DNA of 64,000 nt from Pseudoflavonifractor sp. MSJ-37 (GTDB lineage Bacteria; Bacillota; Clostridia; Oscillospirales; Oscillospiraceae): NCBI RefSeq assembly GCF_018917965.1, contig NZ_JAHLPP010000001.1:1160390-1224389 (forward strand). Reading direction: 5' to 3'. The position numbers and the translations under genes are program-made. Numbering within the stretch: the stretch's first letter is position 1; each line of letters begins with the position of its first letter. Of the stretch, positions 18,743 to 26,422 are shown piece by piece. The notes under the pieces were generated by a model. That model saw only the letters and a program-made list of their open reading frames with translations, was not told the origin of the DNA and searched no databases.

Positions 18743-19543
18743 TCAGGACTTGCCCAGAGCGGCGTTCTTCCGCCAGGCCGCCTCCACCGCGTCCAGCACC
18801 GCCGCCCGGAAGCCATGGCGTTCCAGCGCGGCCACGCCCTCGATGGTGGATCCGCCGGGAGAGCAGACCGCGTCCTTCAGCGCGCCGGGATGCTCCCCGG
18901 TCTCCAGCACCAGTGCGGCGGCTCCCAGCAGAGTCTGAGCGGCGAAGGCCACCGCCTGCTTCCGGGGCAGGCCCGCCAGCACGCCGCCGTCCGCCATGGC
19001 CTCGAGGAAGGGGTACACATAAGCGGGACCGCACCCAGCCACCGCCGAGAAGGCATCCATCAGCCGCTCTTCCAGGCGCTCCACCCGACCGGAGGCGCGG
19101 AGGATCTCCTCCACAGCGACCAGATGTTCCTCCGCCGTGCCGGGAGCGGCGCAGAGGGCCGTCATCCCCTTCCCGATGGAGCAGGGGGTGTTGGGCATGA
19201 TCCGCAGGACCGGCGTGCCCGCCGACACCCAGCCCGCCAGCGTCTCAGTGGTCAGGCCCGCCGCCATGGACACCAGCACCTTCCCCCCGTCCAGCGCCGG
19301 GGCCAGCTCCGTCAGCAGGTCCTTCACCATGTGGGGCTTCACGCCCAGGAAGATGTATCGGGCGGCTTCGACGGCGGCCCGGCCGTCAGGGACCGCCGTA
19401 CAGCCCGTCTCCGCCGCCAGCGCCTCGGCCTTTGCCGCCGTCCGGTTGGCGATCACCACCTGATCCGCCCCGATGGACCGGCAGGCCGCCCGCACCAGCG
19501 CGCCCCCCATGCTCCCCGTTCCGATGAATGCCGCTCGTTTCAT
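18743..19543 (-). CDS. proC: Pyrroline-5-carboxylate reductase
   Basis: A 266-residue NAD(P)H enzyme making proline. Rossmann motif FIGTGSMGGALVRA, then the signature PNTPCSIGKGMTALC and VAGCGPAYVYPFLEAM, with C-terminal SPGGSTIEGVAALE. Start 19543 follows GCGAGGTC. Promoter on the minus strand: TTGCCG, 17 bases, TAAACT. Monocistronic, divergent from the CofE-like gene. Confidence 0.94.
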   Translation of the reverse strand: MKRAAFIGTGSMGGALVRAACRSIGADQVVIANRTAAKAEALAAETGCTAVPDGRAAVEAARYIFLGVKPHMVKDLLTELAPALDGGKVLVSMAAGLTTETLAGWVSAGTPVLRIMPNTPCSIGKGMTALCAAPGTAEEHLVAVEEILRASGRVERLEERLMDAFSAVAGCGPAYVYPFLEAMADGGVLAGLPRKQAVAFAAQTLLGAAALVLETGEHPGALKDAVCSPGGSTIEGVAALERHGFRAAVLDAVEAAWRKNAALGKS

Positions 19544-19615
19544 AAAACAAGACCTCGCTTTCGGTTTTTCGTCCAACAGTTTACCACATCACAGCGTGAT
19601 CGGCAACAGTTCCTG

Positions 19616-19644
19616 ATTTACAAGCGGCCCGGGATATCGTATAA
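19616..19644 (+). promoter_or_regulatory. Promoter of the CofE-like gene
   Basis: TTTACA (19616-19621) and a perfect TATAAT (19639-19644) with a 17-base spacer, divergent from the proC promoter. Confidence 0.65.
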
Positions 19645-19713
19645 TGGTCCATGATATGGGTCGGATATCGGCCCGATCCCCCTGCGTATTTTATAAAAAT
19701 AGGAGTGCTGTGT

Positions 19714-20907
19714 ATGAGCCGAATGGTCGGCACCGTTTCCCGGGGCATCCGCGCCCCCATCATCCGCAGTGGAGACGACCTCTCCCAGATCGTCCCCGCT
19801 TCCGTCCTGGAGGCCGCCGGGGAGGCGGGCTTCTCCCTCCACGACCGGGACATCATCGCCATGACCGAGGCCATCGTGGCCCGGGCCCAGGGCAACTACG
19901 CCTCCGTGGATCAGATCGCCGCCGACGTCCGCGCCAAGCTGGGCGGCGGGACCATCGGCGTCCTCTTCCCCATCCTCAGCCGGAACCGCTTCGCCATCTG
20001 TCTGCGGGGCATCGCCAAGGGCGCCAAGAAGGTGGTCCTGATGCTGAGCTACCCCTCCGACGAGGTGGGCAACCATCTGATCGACGTGGACGTGATGGAC
20101 GAGAAGGGCGTGGACCCCTACCGGGACGTGCTCACGCTGGAGCGCTACCGCGAGCTGTTCGGCTATACCACCCACCCCTTCACTGGCGTGGACTATGTGG
20201 CCTACTATGCCGACCTGATCCGGGAGAGCGGCGCCGAGGTGGAGATCATCTTCGCCAACGATCCCCGTGCCATCCTGAGCTACACCAAAGACGTGCTGGC
20301 CTGTGACATCCACACCCGTGCCCGCACCAAGCGTCTGCTGAAGGCCGCCGGGGCCGGACGGGTCTGCGGTCTGGACGACATCATGACCGCCCCCGTGGAC
20401 GGCAGCGGCTACAACGCCAAGTACGGCCTGCTGGGCTCCAACAAGTCCACCGAGGACAAGGTGAAGCTCTTCCCCCGGGACTGCCAGGGCCTGGTGGAGG
20501 ACATCCAAAAGACCATCCTGGACAAGACCGGCAGGCACGTGGAGGTCATGGTCTACGGCGACGGCGCCTTCAAGGACCCCGTGGGCAAGATCTGGGAGCT
20601 GGCCGACCCCGTGGTCTCTCCCGCCTACACGCCCGGTCTGGAGGGCACCCCCAACGAGCTGAAGCTGAAGTATCTGGCGGACAACGACTTCGCCGCCCTC
20701 TCCGGAGAGGCCCTCCGGGACGCCATCAAGGCGGAGATCCAGAAGAAGGACGGCAGTCTGGTGGGCAATATGGCGGCCCAGGGCACGACGCCCCGCCGCC
20801 TCACTGACCTGATCGGTTCCCTGTGCGACCTGACCTCCGGCTCCGGTGACAAGGGCACCCCCATCGTCCTGATCCAGGGCTATTTCGACAATTACACCAC
20901 CGAATAA
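19714..20907 (+). CDS. CofE-like coenzyme F420-0:L-glutamate ligase family protein
   Basis: A 397-residue protein of the CofE/FbiB ligase family. It has TVSRGIRAPIIRSGDDL at the N-terminus, DRDIIAMTEAIVARAQGNY, and the metal-binding GNHLIDVDVMDEKG segment. Start 19714 follows AGGAG at 19701-19705. True CofE adds glutamates to coenzyme F420 in methanogens and actinobacteria. This host type is not known to make F420 and no other F420 gene is in the window, so substrate and role are open. Single gene between two terminators/promoters. Confidence 0.8.
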   Translation: MSRMVGTVSRGIRAPIIRSGDDLSQIVPASVLEAAGEAGFSLHDRDIIAMTEAIVARAQGNYASVDQIAADVRAKLGGGTIGVLFPILSRNRFAICLRGIAKGAKKVVLMLSYPSDEVGNHLIDVDVMDEKGVDPYRDVLTLERYRELFGYTTHPFTGVDYVAYYADLIRESGAEVEIIFANDPRAILSYTKDVLACDIHTRARTKRLLKAAGAGRVCGLDDIMTAPVDGSGYNAKYGLLGSNKSTEDKVKLFPRDCQGLVEDIQKTILDKTGRHVEVMVYGDGAFKDPVGKIWELADPVVSPAYTPGLEGTPNELKLKYLADNDFAALSGEALRDAIKAEIQKKDGSLVGNMAAQGTTPRRLTDLIGSLCDLTSGSGDKGTPIVLIQGYFDNYTTE

Positions 20908-20927
20908 GACCCGGAACGCATAAAAAA

Positions 20928-20963
20928 GCCGGGGCCCGTCTCACGATGGGCCCCGGCGTTTTT
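20928..20963. terminator. Bidirectional terminator
   Basis: GCCGGGGCCC pairs perfectly with GGGCCCCGGC around a 10-base loop. GTTTTTG follows on the plus strand and TTTTTTA on the minus strand. It serves the convergent CofE-like and FMN reductase genes. Confidence 0.85.
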
Positions 20964-20969
20964 GCGGTC

Positions 20970-21593
20970 TTATCGAATGAAATTGGTCCAGTTCCCGCTC
21001 TCGGCCGCGGGAGGCTCGATCCCCTGTGTCCGGCCCAGTGCGATGCACTTCAGGAGCCAGGCCATGTTCCGGCCCAGGTTCCGCATGGTCTGGAGGCCTT
21101 CCCGGTCCTGCCGGACCTCCTCGGGGCTGTGGCCGTGGACCATGTTCCAATAGGTGGAGGACACCACTGGCATCTGCTTGATGGTGAAGTACTTGTTCAG
21201 CTCATCCAGCGTCGCTGTGGTGCCCGCCCGCCGGGCGGAGGCCACAGCCGCCGCGGGCTTGTGGGCGAAGCAGTCCCCGCCGGCATAGAAGGCCCGGTCC
21301 AGGAAGCTGATCAGGGCCCCGTTGGCAGAGGCGTAGTACACCGGGGAGCCCACTACCAGGCCGTCAGCCTTCGCCATCTTCCCGATGAAGTCGTTGACTC
21401 TCCCCTCGGGCAGGACGCAGCCCTTTCCGGCGGAGCAGCCGCCGCAGGCCACACAGCCCCGGATGGGCTCCGTGCCCAGCTGGAAGATTTCGGTCTCCAC
21501 ACCGCAGGACTCCAGAGCCCCGGCCACCTCGGCCAAAGCGGTATAGGTACAGCCCTGGGCATGGGGGCTGCCGTTCAACAGCAATACGTTCAT
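20970..21593 (-). CDS. NADPH-dependent FMN reductase / iron-sulfur flavoprotein-like
   Basis: A 207-residue flavodoxin-fold protein. VLLLNGSPHAQGCTYTALAEV is the FMN phosphate loop, and GSPVYYASANGALISFLDR is the family's second flavin loop. A Cys cluster IRGCVACGGCSAGKGCVLP in the middle resembles the compact cysteine motif of Isf-type proteins and might hold an Fe-S cluster. Start 21593 follows AAGGAGGAA. Physiological substrate unknown. Confidence 0.8.
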   Translation of the reverse strand: MNVLLLNGSPHAQGCTYTALAEVAGALESCGVETEIFQLGTEPIRGCVACGGCSAGKGCVLPEGRVNDFIGKMAKADGLVVGSPVYYASANGALISFLDRAFYAGGDCFAHKPAAAVASARRAGTTATLDELNKYFTIKQMPVVSSTYWNMVHGHSPEEVRQDREGLQTMRNLGRNMAWLLKCIALGRTQGIEPPAAESGNWTNFIR

Positions 21594-21788
21594 GATCTCG
21601 TTCCTCCTTGCTCCGGGCCTGGGCCGACCCGGACGTGTCTGTCTCCAGTATAGCACATCCCGGCGAAAATAGGACTACAAGTTCTCCGCCGATCGTGGTA
21701 AGATACGGATACGAAAACAGCCGGACCGCCCCAAGCATGACAGGACGGACCGGCTGGCGCTTCGATCTTGAACGGAGGTGTTCGGCCC

Positions 21789-22100
21789 ATGCCGGACGAT
21801 ATCGTCACATCCATCCAGAAGATGCAGAAGGACACCGTCACCTTCACCGCAGAGGAGCTCCTGAAGATCTATGAGACCGCCCGATCCACGGAACTGACGG
21901 CCCTCCAGGCCGCCGCCCGGTCCCTCTATCCAGACCGGAAGGACGACCGGGGCGAGCCGCCTCTGTCCGTGTGGGAGGGCGGCGGCAGGGCCTTCCCCTA
22001 CGGTCCCCACGGGGACTACTGCCGGCCGGCCTGCACCATCACCAGTCCCCTCTGCCGGATGCTGGGGATCATGGAGGATGGCACGCCCCACTTCTATTGA
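21789..22100 (+). CDS. Small hypothetical protein
   Basis: A 103-residue protein I do not recognise. ATG 21789 has GGAGGT at 21774-21779. The N-terminus is a soluble helical segment (IVTSIQKMQKDTVTFTAEELLKIYETARSTE). The C-terminus contains two Cys (YCRPACTITSPLCRM) and ends HFY. The 3' end overlaps the convergent holin gene by seven bases. Good RBS and unbiased composition favour a real gene. Confidence 0.5.
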   Translation: MPDDIVTSIQKMQKDTVTFTAEELLKIYETARSTELTALQAAARSLYPDRKDDRGEPPLSVWEGGGRAFPYGPHGDYCRPACTITSPLCRMLGIMEDGTPHFY

Positions 22101-22549
22101 CCTCTGCCCGCCTGATCCACCGCCTCCCGGCCGGCGGCCAGGAGCTTCCGGAGCCATTCCGGCACCGGCGCGCCCATGGCTATGGCGTTCTCCACGGCAG
22201 ACCCCAACTCGGTGAGGCAGTACCACACCAGCACCAGAGGGCAGACCAAGCCCCGGAACTCCACTGGAAGGGACACCACCGGGAGCTGGTCCAGCACCAG
22301 CGCCAGCAGCAGGTCCGCAGCGGCGGCCACCAGGACCACCACCACCATGCCGGCTTTGTGCCAGATGCCTTCCCGAGCGGCTTTGGAGGACCACTCCCCG
22401 GCCTTGGCCGCGGCGGCAGAGCCGCTCAGGTAGTCCAGTAGCATCAGGGCACACCACCCAAGCACCAGCCATCCGAACCAGCCCCACAGGGCGGTCAGGC
22501 CGCCCAGGAGCGCCGTGAGCGCCCCTTTCCAACGATGCATCTGTTCCAA
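22094..22549 (-). CDS. Phage-type holin family protein
   Basis: About 151 residues with four hydrophobic helices (LTALLGGLTALWGWFGWLVLG, then MVVVVLVAAAADLLLALVL and CPLVLVWYCLTELGSAVENA). The CALMLLDYLSG and WYCLTELGSAVENA blocks are typical of the toxin-secretion/phage-lysis holin family. AGGAGG lies eight bases before a TTG at 22549; the next ATG at 22540 is possible. No endolysin or phage gene is nearby, so it is an orphan. Confidence 0.75.
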   Translation of the reverse strand: MEQMHRWKGALTALLGGLTALWGWFGWLVLGWCALMLLDYLSGSAAAAKAGEWSSKAAREGIWHKAGMVVVVLVAAAADLLLALVLDQLPVVSLPVEFRGLVCPLVLVWYCLTELGSAVENAIAMGAPVPEWLRKLLAAGREAVDQAGRGQ

Positions 22550-22706
22550 TCTTCTCACCTCCTCATATGGACCGGCCGGGGCCGCTCATAGGGATACTAT
22601 GCGCCGCCGGTCCCGTCCGCTCCTGGTCCTTCCAGATCCTATCCCGGTCGTTCTCCTGTCTCATCTGCTCTCCTCCATTTTTTATTTTCTTTGTCAAGGT
22701 CTCCCC

Positions 22707-22735
22707 TTGACAGAGCCGGTCTTATCTGATATACT
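22707..22735 (+). promoter_or_regulatory. Promoter of the zinc-ribbon gene
   Basis: Perfect TTGACA (22707-22712), 17 bases, TATACT (22730-22735). The start codon is more than 160 bases downstream, leaving a long leader. Upstream, 22559-22706 shows only pyrimidine-rich DNA. Confidence 0.75.
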
Positions 22736-22766
22736 CAGTCTGGTTTCTAAATGTAAGTGATTGATG

Positions 22767-22815
22767 GCACCTGTAGAGTCGATCGTTCCATTTCCGACTC
22801 TCCAGGTGCTTTTTT
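22767..22815 (+). terminator. Terminator hairpin inside the 5' leader (attenuator candidate)
   Basis: GCACCTG-T-AGAGTCG pairs with CGACTCT-C-CAGGTGC (two 7-bp stems with one internal mismatch), followed by six T. It lies about 25 bases after the expected transcription start and 80 bases before the zinc-ribbon ATG, so full-length transcription requires readthrough or antitermination. Confidence 0.65.
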
Positions 22816-22897
22816 CAGCGCTCCATTTTTGGCATCTACGGGGAGGGAACTCCGCGTTTGCGATCAATTCTATATTCAAGAAAAAGAGGTATGTTTC

Positions 22898-23164
22898 ATG
22901 TTCCAGGACAAGATTCTCGTTTGTAAGGACTGCGGCCAGGAGTTCACCTTCACCGCCGGCGAGCAGGAGTTCTTCGCGGAGCGCGGCTTCCAGAACGAGC
23001 CCCAGCGCTGCAAGCCCTGCCGTGACGCCCGCAAGGGCAACACCGGCCGTCCTGCCCGTCAGATGTTCGACGCGGTCTGCGCTAACTGCGGCAAGCCCTG
23101 CAAGGTCCCCTTCGAGCCCAAGAACGATCGTCCCGTGTACTGCAGCGACTGCTTCCGCCGCTGA
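22898..23164 (+). CDS. Zinc-ribbon domain protein (zf-trcl/CxxC type)
   Basis: An 88-residue protein with two zinc ribbons. The first uses CKDCGQEFTFTAGEQEFF with CKPC; the second uses CANCGKPCKVPFEPK with CSDC. The layout matches the small probable zinc-ribbon proteins common in Clostridia. GAGGT precedes ATG 22898. Function unknown; nucleic-acid or protein binding is likely from the fold. It is followed by its own terminator. Confidence 0.8.
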   Translation: MFQDKILVCKDCGQEFTFTAGEQEFFAERGFQNEPQRCKPCRDARKGNTGRPARQMFDAVCANCGKPCKVPFEPKNDRPVYCSDCFRR

Positions 23165-23187
23165 TCCGTCCCACGCTGACGTTCTCC

Positions 23188-23224
23188 AAAGCCGTGTGTC
23201 CCACCCGGGACGCACGGCTTTTTG
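23188..23224 (+). terminator. Terminator after the zinc-ribbon gene
   Basis: AAGCCGTG-T-GTCCC pairs with GGGAC-G-CACGGCTT around ACCC, followed by TTTTTG. Confidence 0.85.
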
Positions 23225-23366
23225 CTTTTTATCCTTCCTCTCCCAGAGGCCGTTCGTAGGACGCGGACGTACATCTAAGCGCCCGCTTTTCGAAGATCCA
23301 GCACTTTGCACAATAAAATGCAGAAAACGGGCAGACGTTCTTGAAACGAGAGCGCCTGCCCATTCT

Positions 23367-25022
23367 TCATCTCTTCTCCCCCGGCTCCTCTCCGTGGAGC
23401 TGGTCCAGCTTGTAGGCGATACGGATCTGGAGCTGGGTCTCCACGTCGTGGATGGGGAAGCCCAGCAGGCGCTCCACCTGGCCGATCCGGTAGACCACCG
23501 TGTTATAGTGGCTGTGCATGGCCTGGGCCGCTTTCTGCGTGTTGCACCCCGCATCCAGATAGGTCCGCAGGCTCTCATAGAGGGCGGTGCGGTGGCTTGC
23601 GTCGTACTCCTTCAGCGGCCGCAGGTACTTCTCCTGATACCGGCGGATCGCCTCGTCCTCCGGCAGGAGGGCCAGCAGATAGAGCACGCCCAGCTTGTCA
23701 TAGGTGATGATGCTGTCCCGTATATTGCATCTGGAGCTGATCGTGCTGATCGTCCTGGCCTGCTGGTAGGCTTTGGGGATGTCCTGGATCGGATGGGGAT
23801 CGCTGATGCAAAAGCTCATGTCCCCCTTATCCATGATGTAGTCCAGTTTCTCCGTGAGCAGAGCGATCGCCCGCAGGGCCTCGTCTCGACCCTTTTGGGC
23901 CTCCACCACCAGGATCAGCTTGCCCTCCAGCACGGTGAACATGATGTTGGAGTCCAGATTGCGGATGATATGACGGATCACGTTCACATCCTGCGTAAGG
24001 AACGCCCCATCCTTCCGGGGCGTGTTCAGATTGACGATGGCCACCCAGTAGGAGGCGTCCGCGCTGATCCGATAGCCGTCGGTCTGGGCCGACATACAGA
24101 TGTTGATCGCGTCGCCCAGTTCTCCGAAGAGCCAGTTCTCCACGAACTGCTGCTTATACTTCCGTCGGATCTTCCGCACGGCGATGGCGTTCTTCATCTC
24201 CGCCGCCAGCAGGTGGCTGATCCGGCCGATCACCCGCTGGTCCACCACGCTCAGAGGTCCGTAGTATTCCAGGATGATGACCCGGATGCCGCTTGGGCCG
24301 CCGATGTCGAAGAAATGGACGGGCACCGGCACCTGTCCCCCATCCCGGTGGATCAGCAGACAGTCCCCGTTGGAGCGTTCGTAGAGCTGCTTGATGATAT
24401 CGTCCTGATAGGGCTCCAGCAGGAGCTGGCGGCTCTCGTTGGAGATCAGGAGCTCGTTCTCCTCATCGAAGATCATCAGCGGATTGGCGATCGCCCGCTC
24501 TACCGCCGCCAGAGTCGCCTCCGGGGCATCGGAGCCCATGAAGGCCCCCAGCAGGCCTTCCATCTTGTCCTGCACCACCTGGAAGGAATGGGTCTCGCGC
24601 TGGAACAGGGCCTCCATGCTCTCCTGCACGATGTTGGCGAAGATCGCCGTCATGGGCAGCTCGATCAGAGGCAGATCCAGTTCCGCCGCCCGGCGGACCA
24701 CCACTGCCGGCAGCTCCTCCCGGAACCGGGTGGGCTTCAGACAGAGCACCGCCGCACCCTCGGCGCTCAGGGCGTCCAGTTCCTGGAGCAGGAGGCCGTC
24801 CTGTCCCCGAAACACATAACCGGAGCTGATCACACAGTCACCAGCCTGGCTCCACTCGGAGAGATGGACTCCCTCCACCACGTTGGCCCGGAGGATCGGC
24901 CGGTCCAGCCGTTCCCCGCCAGCCAGGAGCTTTGCCCCTGCCATGGCGCTCAGCGCCAGCAGATCCTCCAGTGTGAACGAGAGCTCCCGTTCCGTCTGTG
25001 CCTTCTGTCCATCCACTCTCAT
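23367..25022 (-). CDS. PucR family transcriptional regulator
   Basis: About 551 residues. The N-terminal PucR ligand domain runs from FTLEDLLALSAMAGAKLLAGG to LDLPLIELPMTAIF. A middle GGDEF-like/CdaR region follows, and the C-terminal HTH_30 reads YLDAGCNTQKAAQAMHSHYN then VVYRIGQVERLLGF. Start 25022 has AAGGAGAG just upstream; ATG codons at 25043 and further out are possible. It is divergent from the PTS operon, so it is the likely regulator of that operon. PucR proteins often respond to purine or sugar-derived metabolites; the ligand here is unknown. Confidence 0.85.
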   Translation of the reverse strand: MRVDGQKAQTERELSFTLEDLLALSAMAGAKLLAGGERLDRPILRANVVEGVHLSEWSQAGDCVISSGYVFRGQDGLLLQELDALSAEGAAVLCLKPTRFREELPAVVVRRAAELDLPLIELPMTAIFANIVQESMEALFQRETHSFQVVQDKMEGLLGAFMGSDAPEATLAAVERAIANPLMIFDEENELLISNESRQLLLEPYQDDIIKQLYERSNGDCLLIHRDGGQVPVPVHFFDIGGPSGIRVIILEYYGPLSVVDQRVIGRISHLLAAEMKNAIAVRKIRRKYKQQFVENWLFGELGDAINICMSAQTDGYRISADASYWVAIVNLNTPRKDGAFLTQDVNVIRHIIRNLDSNIMFTVLEGKLILVVEAQKGRDEALRAIALLTEKLDYIMDKGDMSFCISDPHPIQDIPKAYQQARTISTISSRCNIRDSIITYDKLGVLYLLALLPEDEAIRRYQEKYLRPLKEYDASHRTALYESLRTYLDAGCNTQKAAQAMHSHYNTVVYRIGQVERLLGFPIHDVETQLQIRIAYKLDQLHGEEPGEKR

Positions 25023-25220
25023 CTTCTCTCCTTCCAATGCCATTCGCTCCGCGCTCCCAAAAAAGGAGTTTCTTCCCATTCTTTCTTCCATGTTATACTT
25101 TTTCGTTCTAAAGTCATCATAGGCATTTTGACCGATATAATCTATATATGATATATTCGCTTTGTATAACTTTGTCGATAAGCTACAAAACTGACTGTTC
25201 ATTATTGGTATTCTACCACA

Positions 25221-25249
25221 TTGTTTTGTTGAAATCCACCATTTATAAT
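25221..25249 (+). promoter_or_regulatory. Promoter of the PTS operon
   Basis: TTGTTT (25221-25226), 17 bases, perfect TATAAT (25244-25249), 63 bases before the HPr ATG. The AT-rich 25100-25250 segment between the divergent genes would hold the PucR-type binding site, which I cannot delimit. Confidence 0.65.
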
Positions 25250-25312
25250 AAAAGCACCCTTTGGCAAAGGCTCCAATGGGGGAACGTTTTAGTCAAACCG
25301 GGGTGAAACAAC

Positions 25313-25570
25313 ATGAAAGAGTATACCTATCAGGTCAAGAACGAGCTTGGGATGCACGCCCGTCCCGCAGGGATGTTCGTCAAGCTGGCCAAGCAGTCCC
25401 AGTCCGTCATCGAGATCCAAAAGGGGGACAAAAAGGTCAACGTGAGCCGGTTGCTGGCCGTGATGGGCATGGGGATCCGGCAGGGCGATACCATCACCCT
25501 CACCGTAGACGGTCCGGACGAGGAACAGGTGTTCCCCGAGGTCCAGAAGGTCTGCGACGAGATCCTGTGA
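25313..25570 (+). CDS. HPr-family phosphocarrier protein (variant at position 46)
   Basis: An 85-residue HPr that passes phosphate from PtsI to EIIA. The active His15 is intact (ELGMHARPAG), with Arg17. Aligned without gaps to Bacillus HPr, the regulatory region reads VNVSRLLAVMGMGI: position 46, normally the Ser phosphorylated by HPr kinase, is Arg, and Ser is shifted to 45. Such a protein could serve transport but probably not CcpA-type repression. First gene of the operon. Confidence 0.9.
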   Translation: MKEYTYQVKNELGMHARPAGMFVKLAKQSQSVIEIQKGDKKVNVSRLLAVMGMGIRQGDTITLTVDGPDEEQVFPEVQKVCDEIL

Positions 25571-25626
25571 ACGATCCACAACGGGGCGCGGACGTGCCCC
25601 TACGATGAAAATAGGAGGAACATAGC

Positions 25627-26400
25627 ATGAGACGTCTTGGTAAGATTTTTCGTCCTGATGGAAAGACCGTGATCGTGGCCATGGACCACGGCATGGGCAT
25701 GAACGTCAATCCCGCCTTGGACCGCACTGGCGAGATCCTGGAGGCCATCGTGGCCGGCGGCGCGGACGCTGTCCTGACTACCTTCGGCATCGCCAACAGA
25801 TATCAGGACATCCTGAAGGACGTGGGTCTGATCCTTCGCTGTGACGGCGGCTACTCCGCCATCCCCAGCTCCGCCAATGGCTATCCCCGGATGCTCTTCT
25901 CCGTGGAGGATGCCCTCCGCGTGGGCGCCGACGCGGTGGCCTGCAACGGCTTCCCCGGCACTCCCACCGAGCAGGACTGCATGAAGAACGTGGCCGACCT
26001 GTCCGCGCAGGGTCGTGCCTGGGGCATGCCTGTCATGGCAGAGATGCTCCCCGGCGGCTTCGGCAACGACGTCCCCAAGACGGTGGAAAACGTCCGTCTG
26101 GCCGCCCGCACCGGCTGTGAGTACGGCGCCAGCATCATCAAGACCACCTTCGCCGGCACCCCCGAGGAGTTCCGTCAGGTCATCGACGCCTCCTATCAGC
26201 CCGTGGTGGTCCTGGGCGGCGAAAAGACCAGCCAGCTCTCCGACCTCTTCGTCTGCATCGAGCAGGCCATCTCCGTGGGCGCCGCCGGCGTGGCCATCGG
26301 CCGCAACGTGTGGAAGCATCCCGATCCCGCCGCCGTGACCCGCGCCCTGGTGGATCTGGTCCACAACGGCAAGAAGGCTTCCGATATCCAGGGTCTCTGA
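25627..26400 (+). CDS. Class I aldolase, DeoC/FbaB/LacD-like
   Basis: A 257-residue TIM barrel of the DhnA/FbaB superfamily. The barrel opens TVIVAMDHGMGMNVNPAL. The Schiff-base Lys is probably in YGASIIKTTFAGTPEEF, and phosphate loops are VVVLGGEKT and GAAGVAIGRNVW. In this operon it would split a keto-sugar phosphate made from the imported sugar. The exact substrate (tagatose-, fructose- or sorbose-type phosphate, or a shorter thiolase substrate as in LsrF) cannot be told. RBS AGGAGG at 25614. Confidence 0.82.
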   Translation: MRRLGKIFRPDGKTVIVAMDHGMGMNVNPALDRTGEILEAIVAGGADAVLTTFGIANRYQDILKDVGLILRCDGGYSAIPSSANGYPRMLFSVEDALRVGADAVACNGFPGTPTEQDCMKNVADLSAQGRAWGMPVMAEMLPGGFGNDVPKTVENVRLAARTGCEYGASIIKTTFAGTPEEFRQVIDASYQPVVVLGGEKTSQLSDLFVCIEQAISVGAAGVAIGRNVWKHPDPAAVTRALVDLVHNGKKASDIQGL

Positions 26401-26422
26401 TCCAGAAAGGGGCAGACTACAT

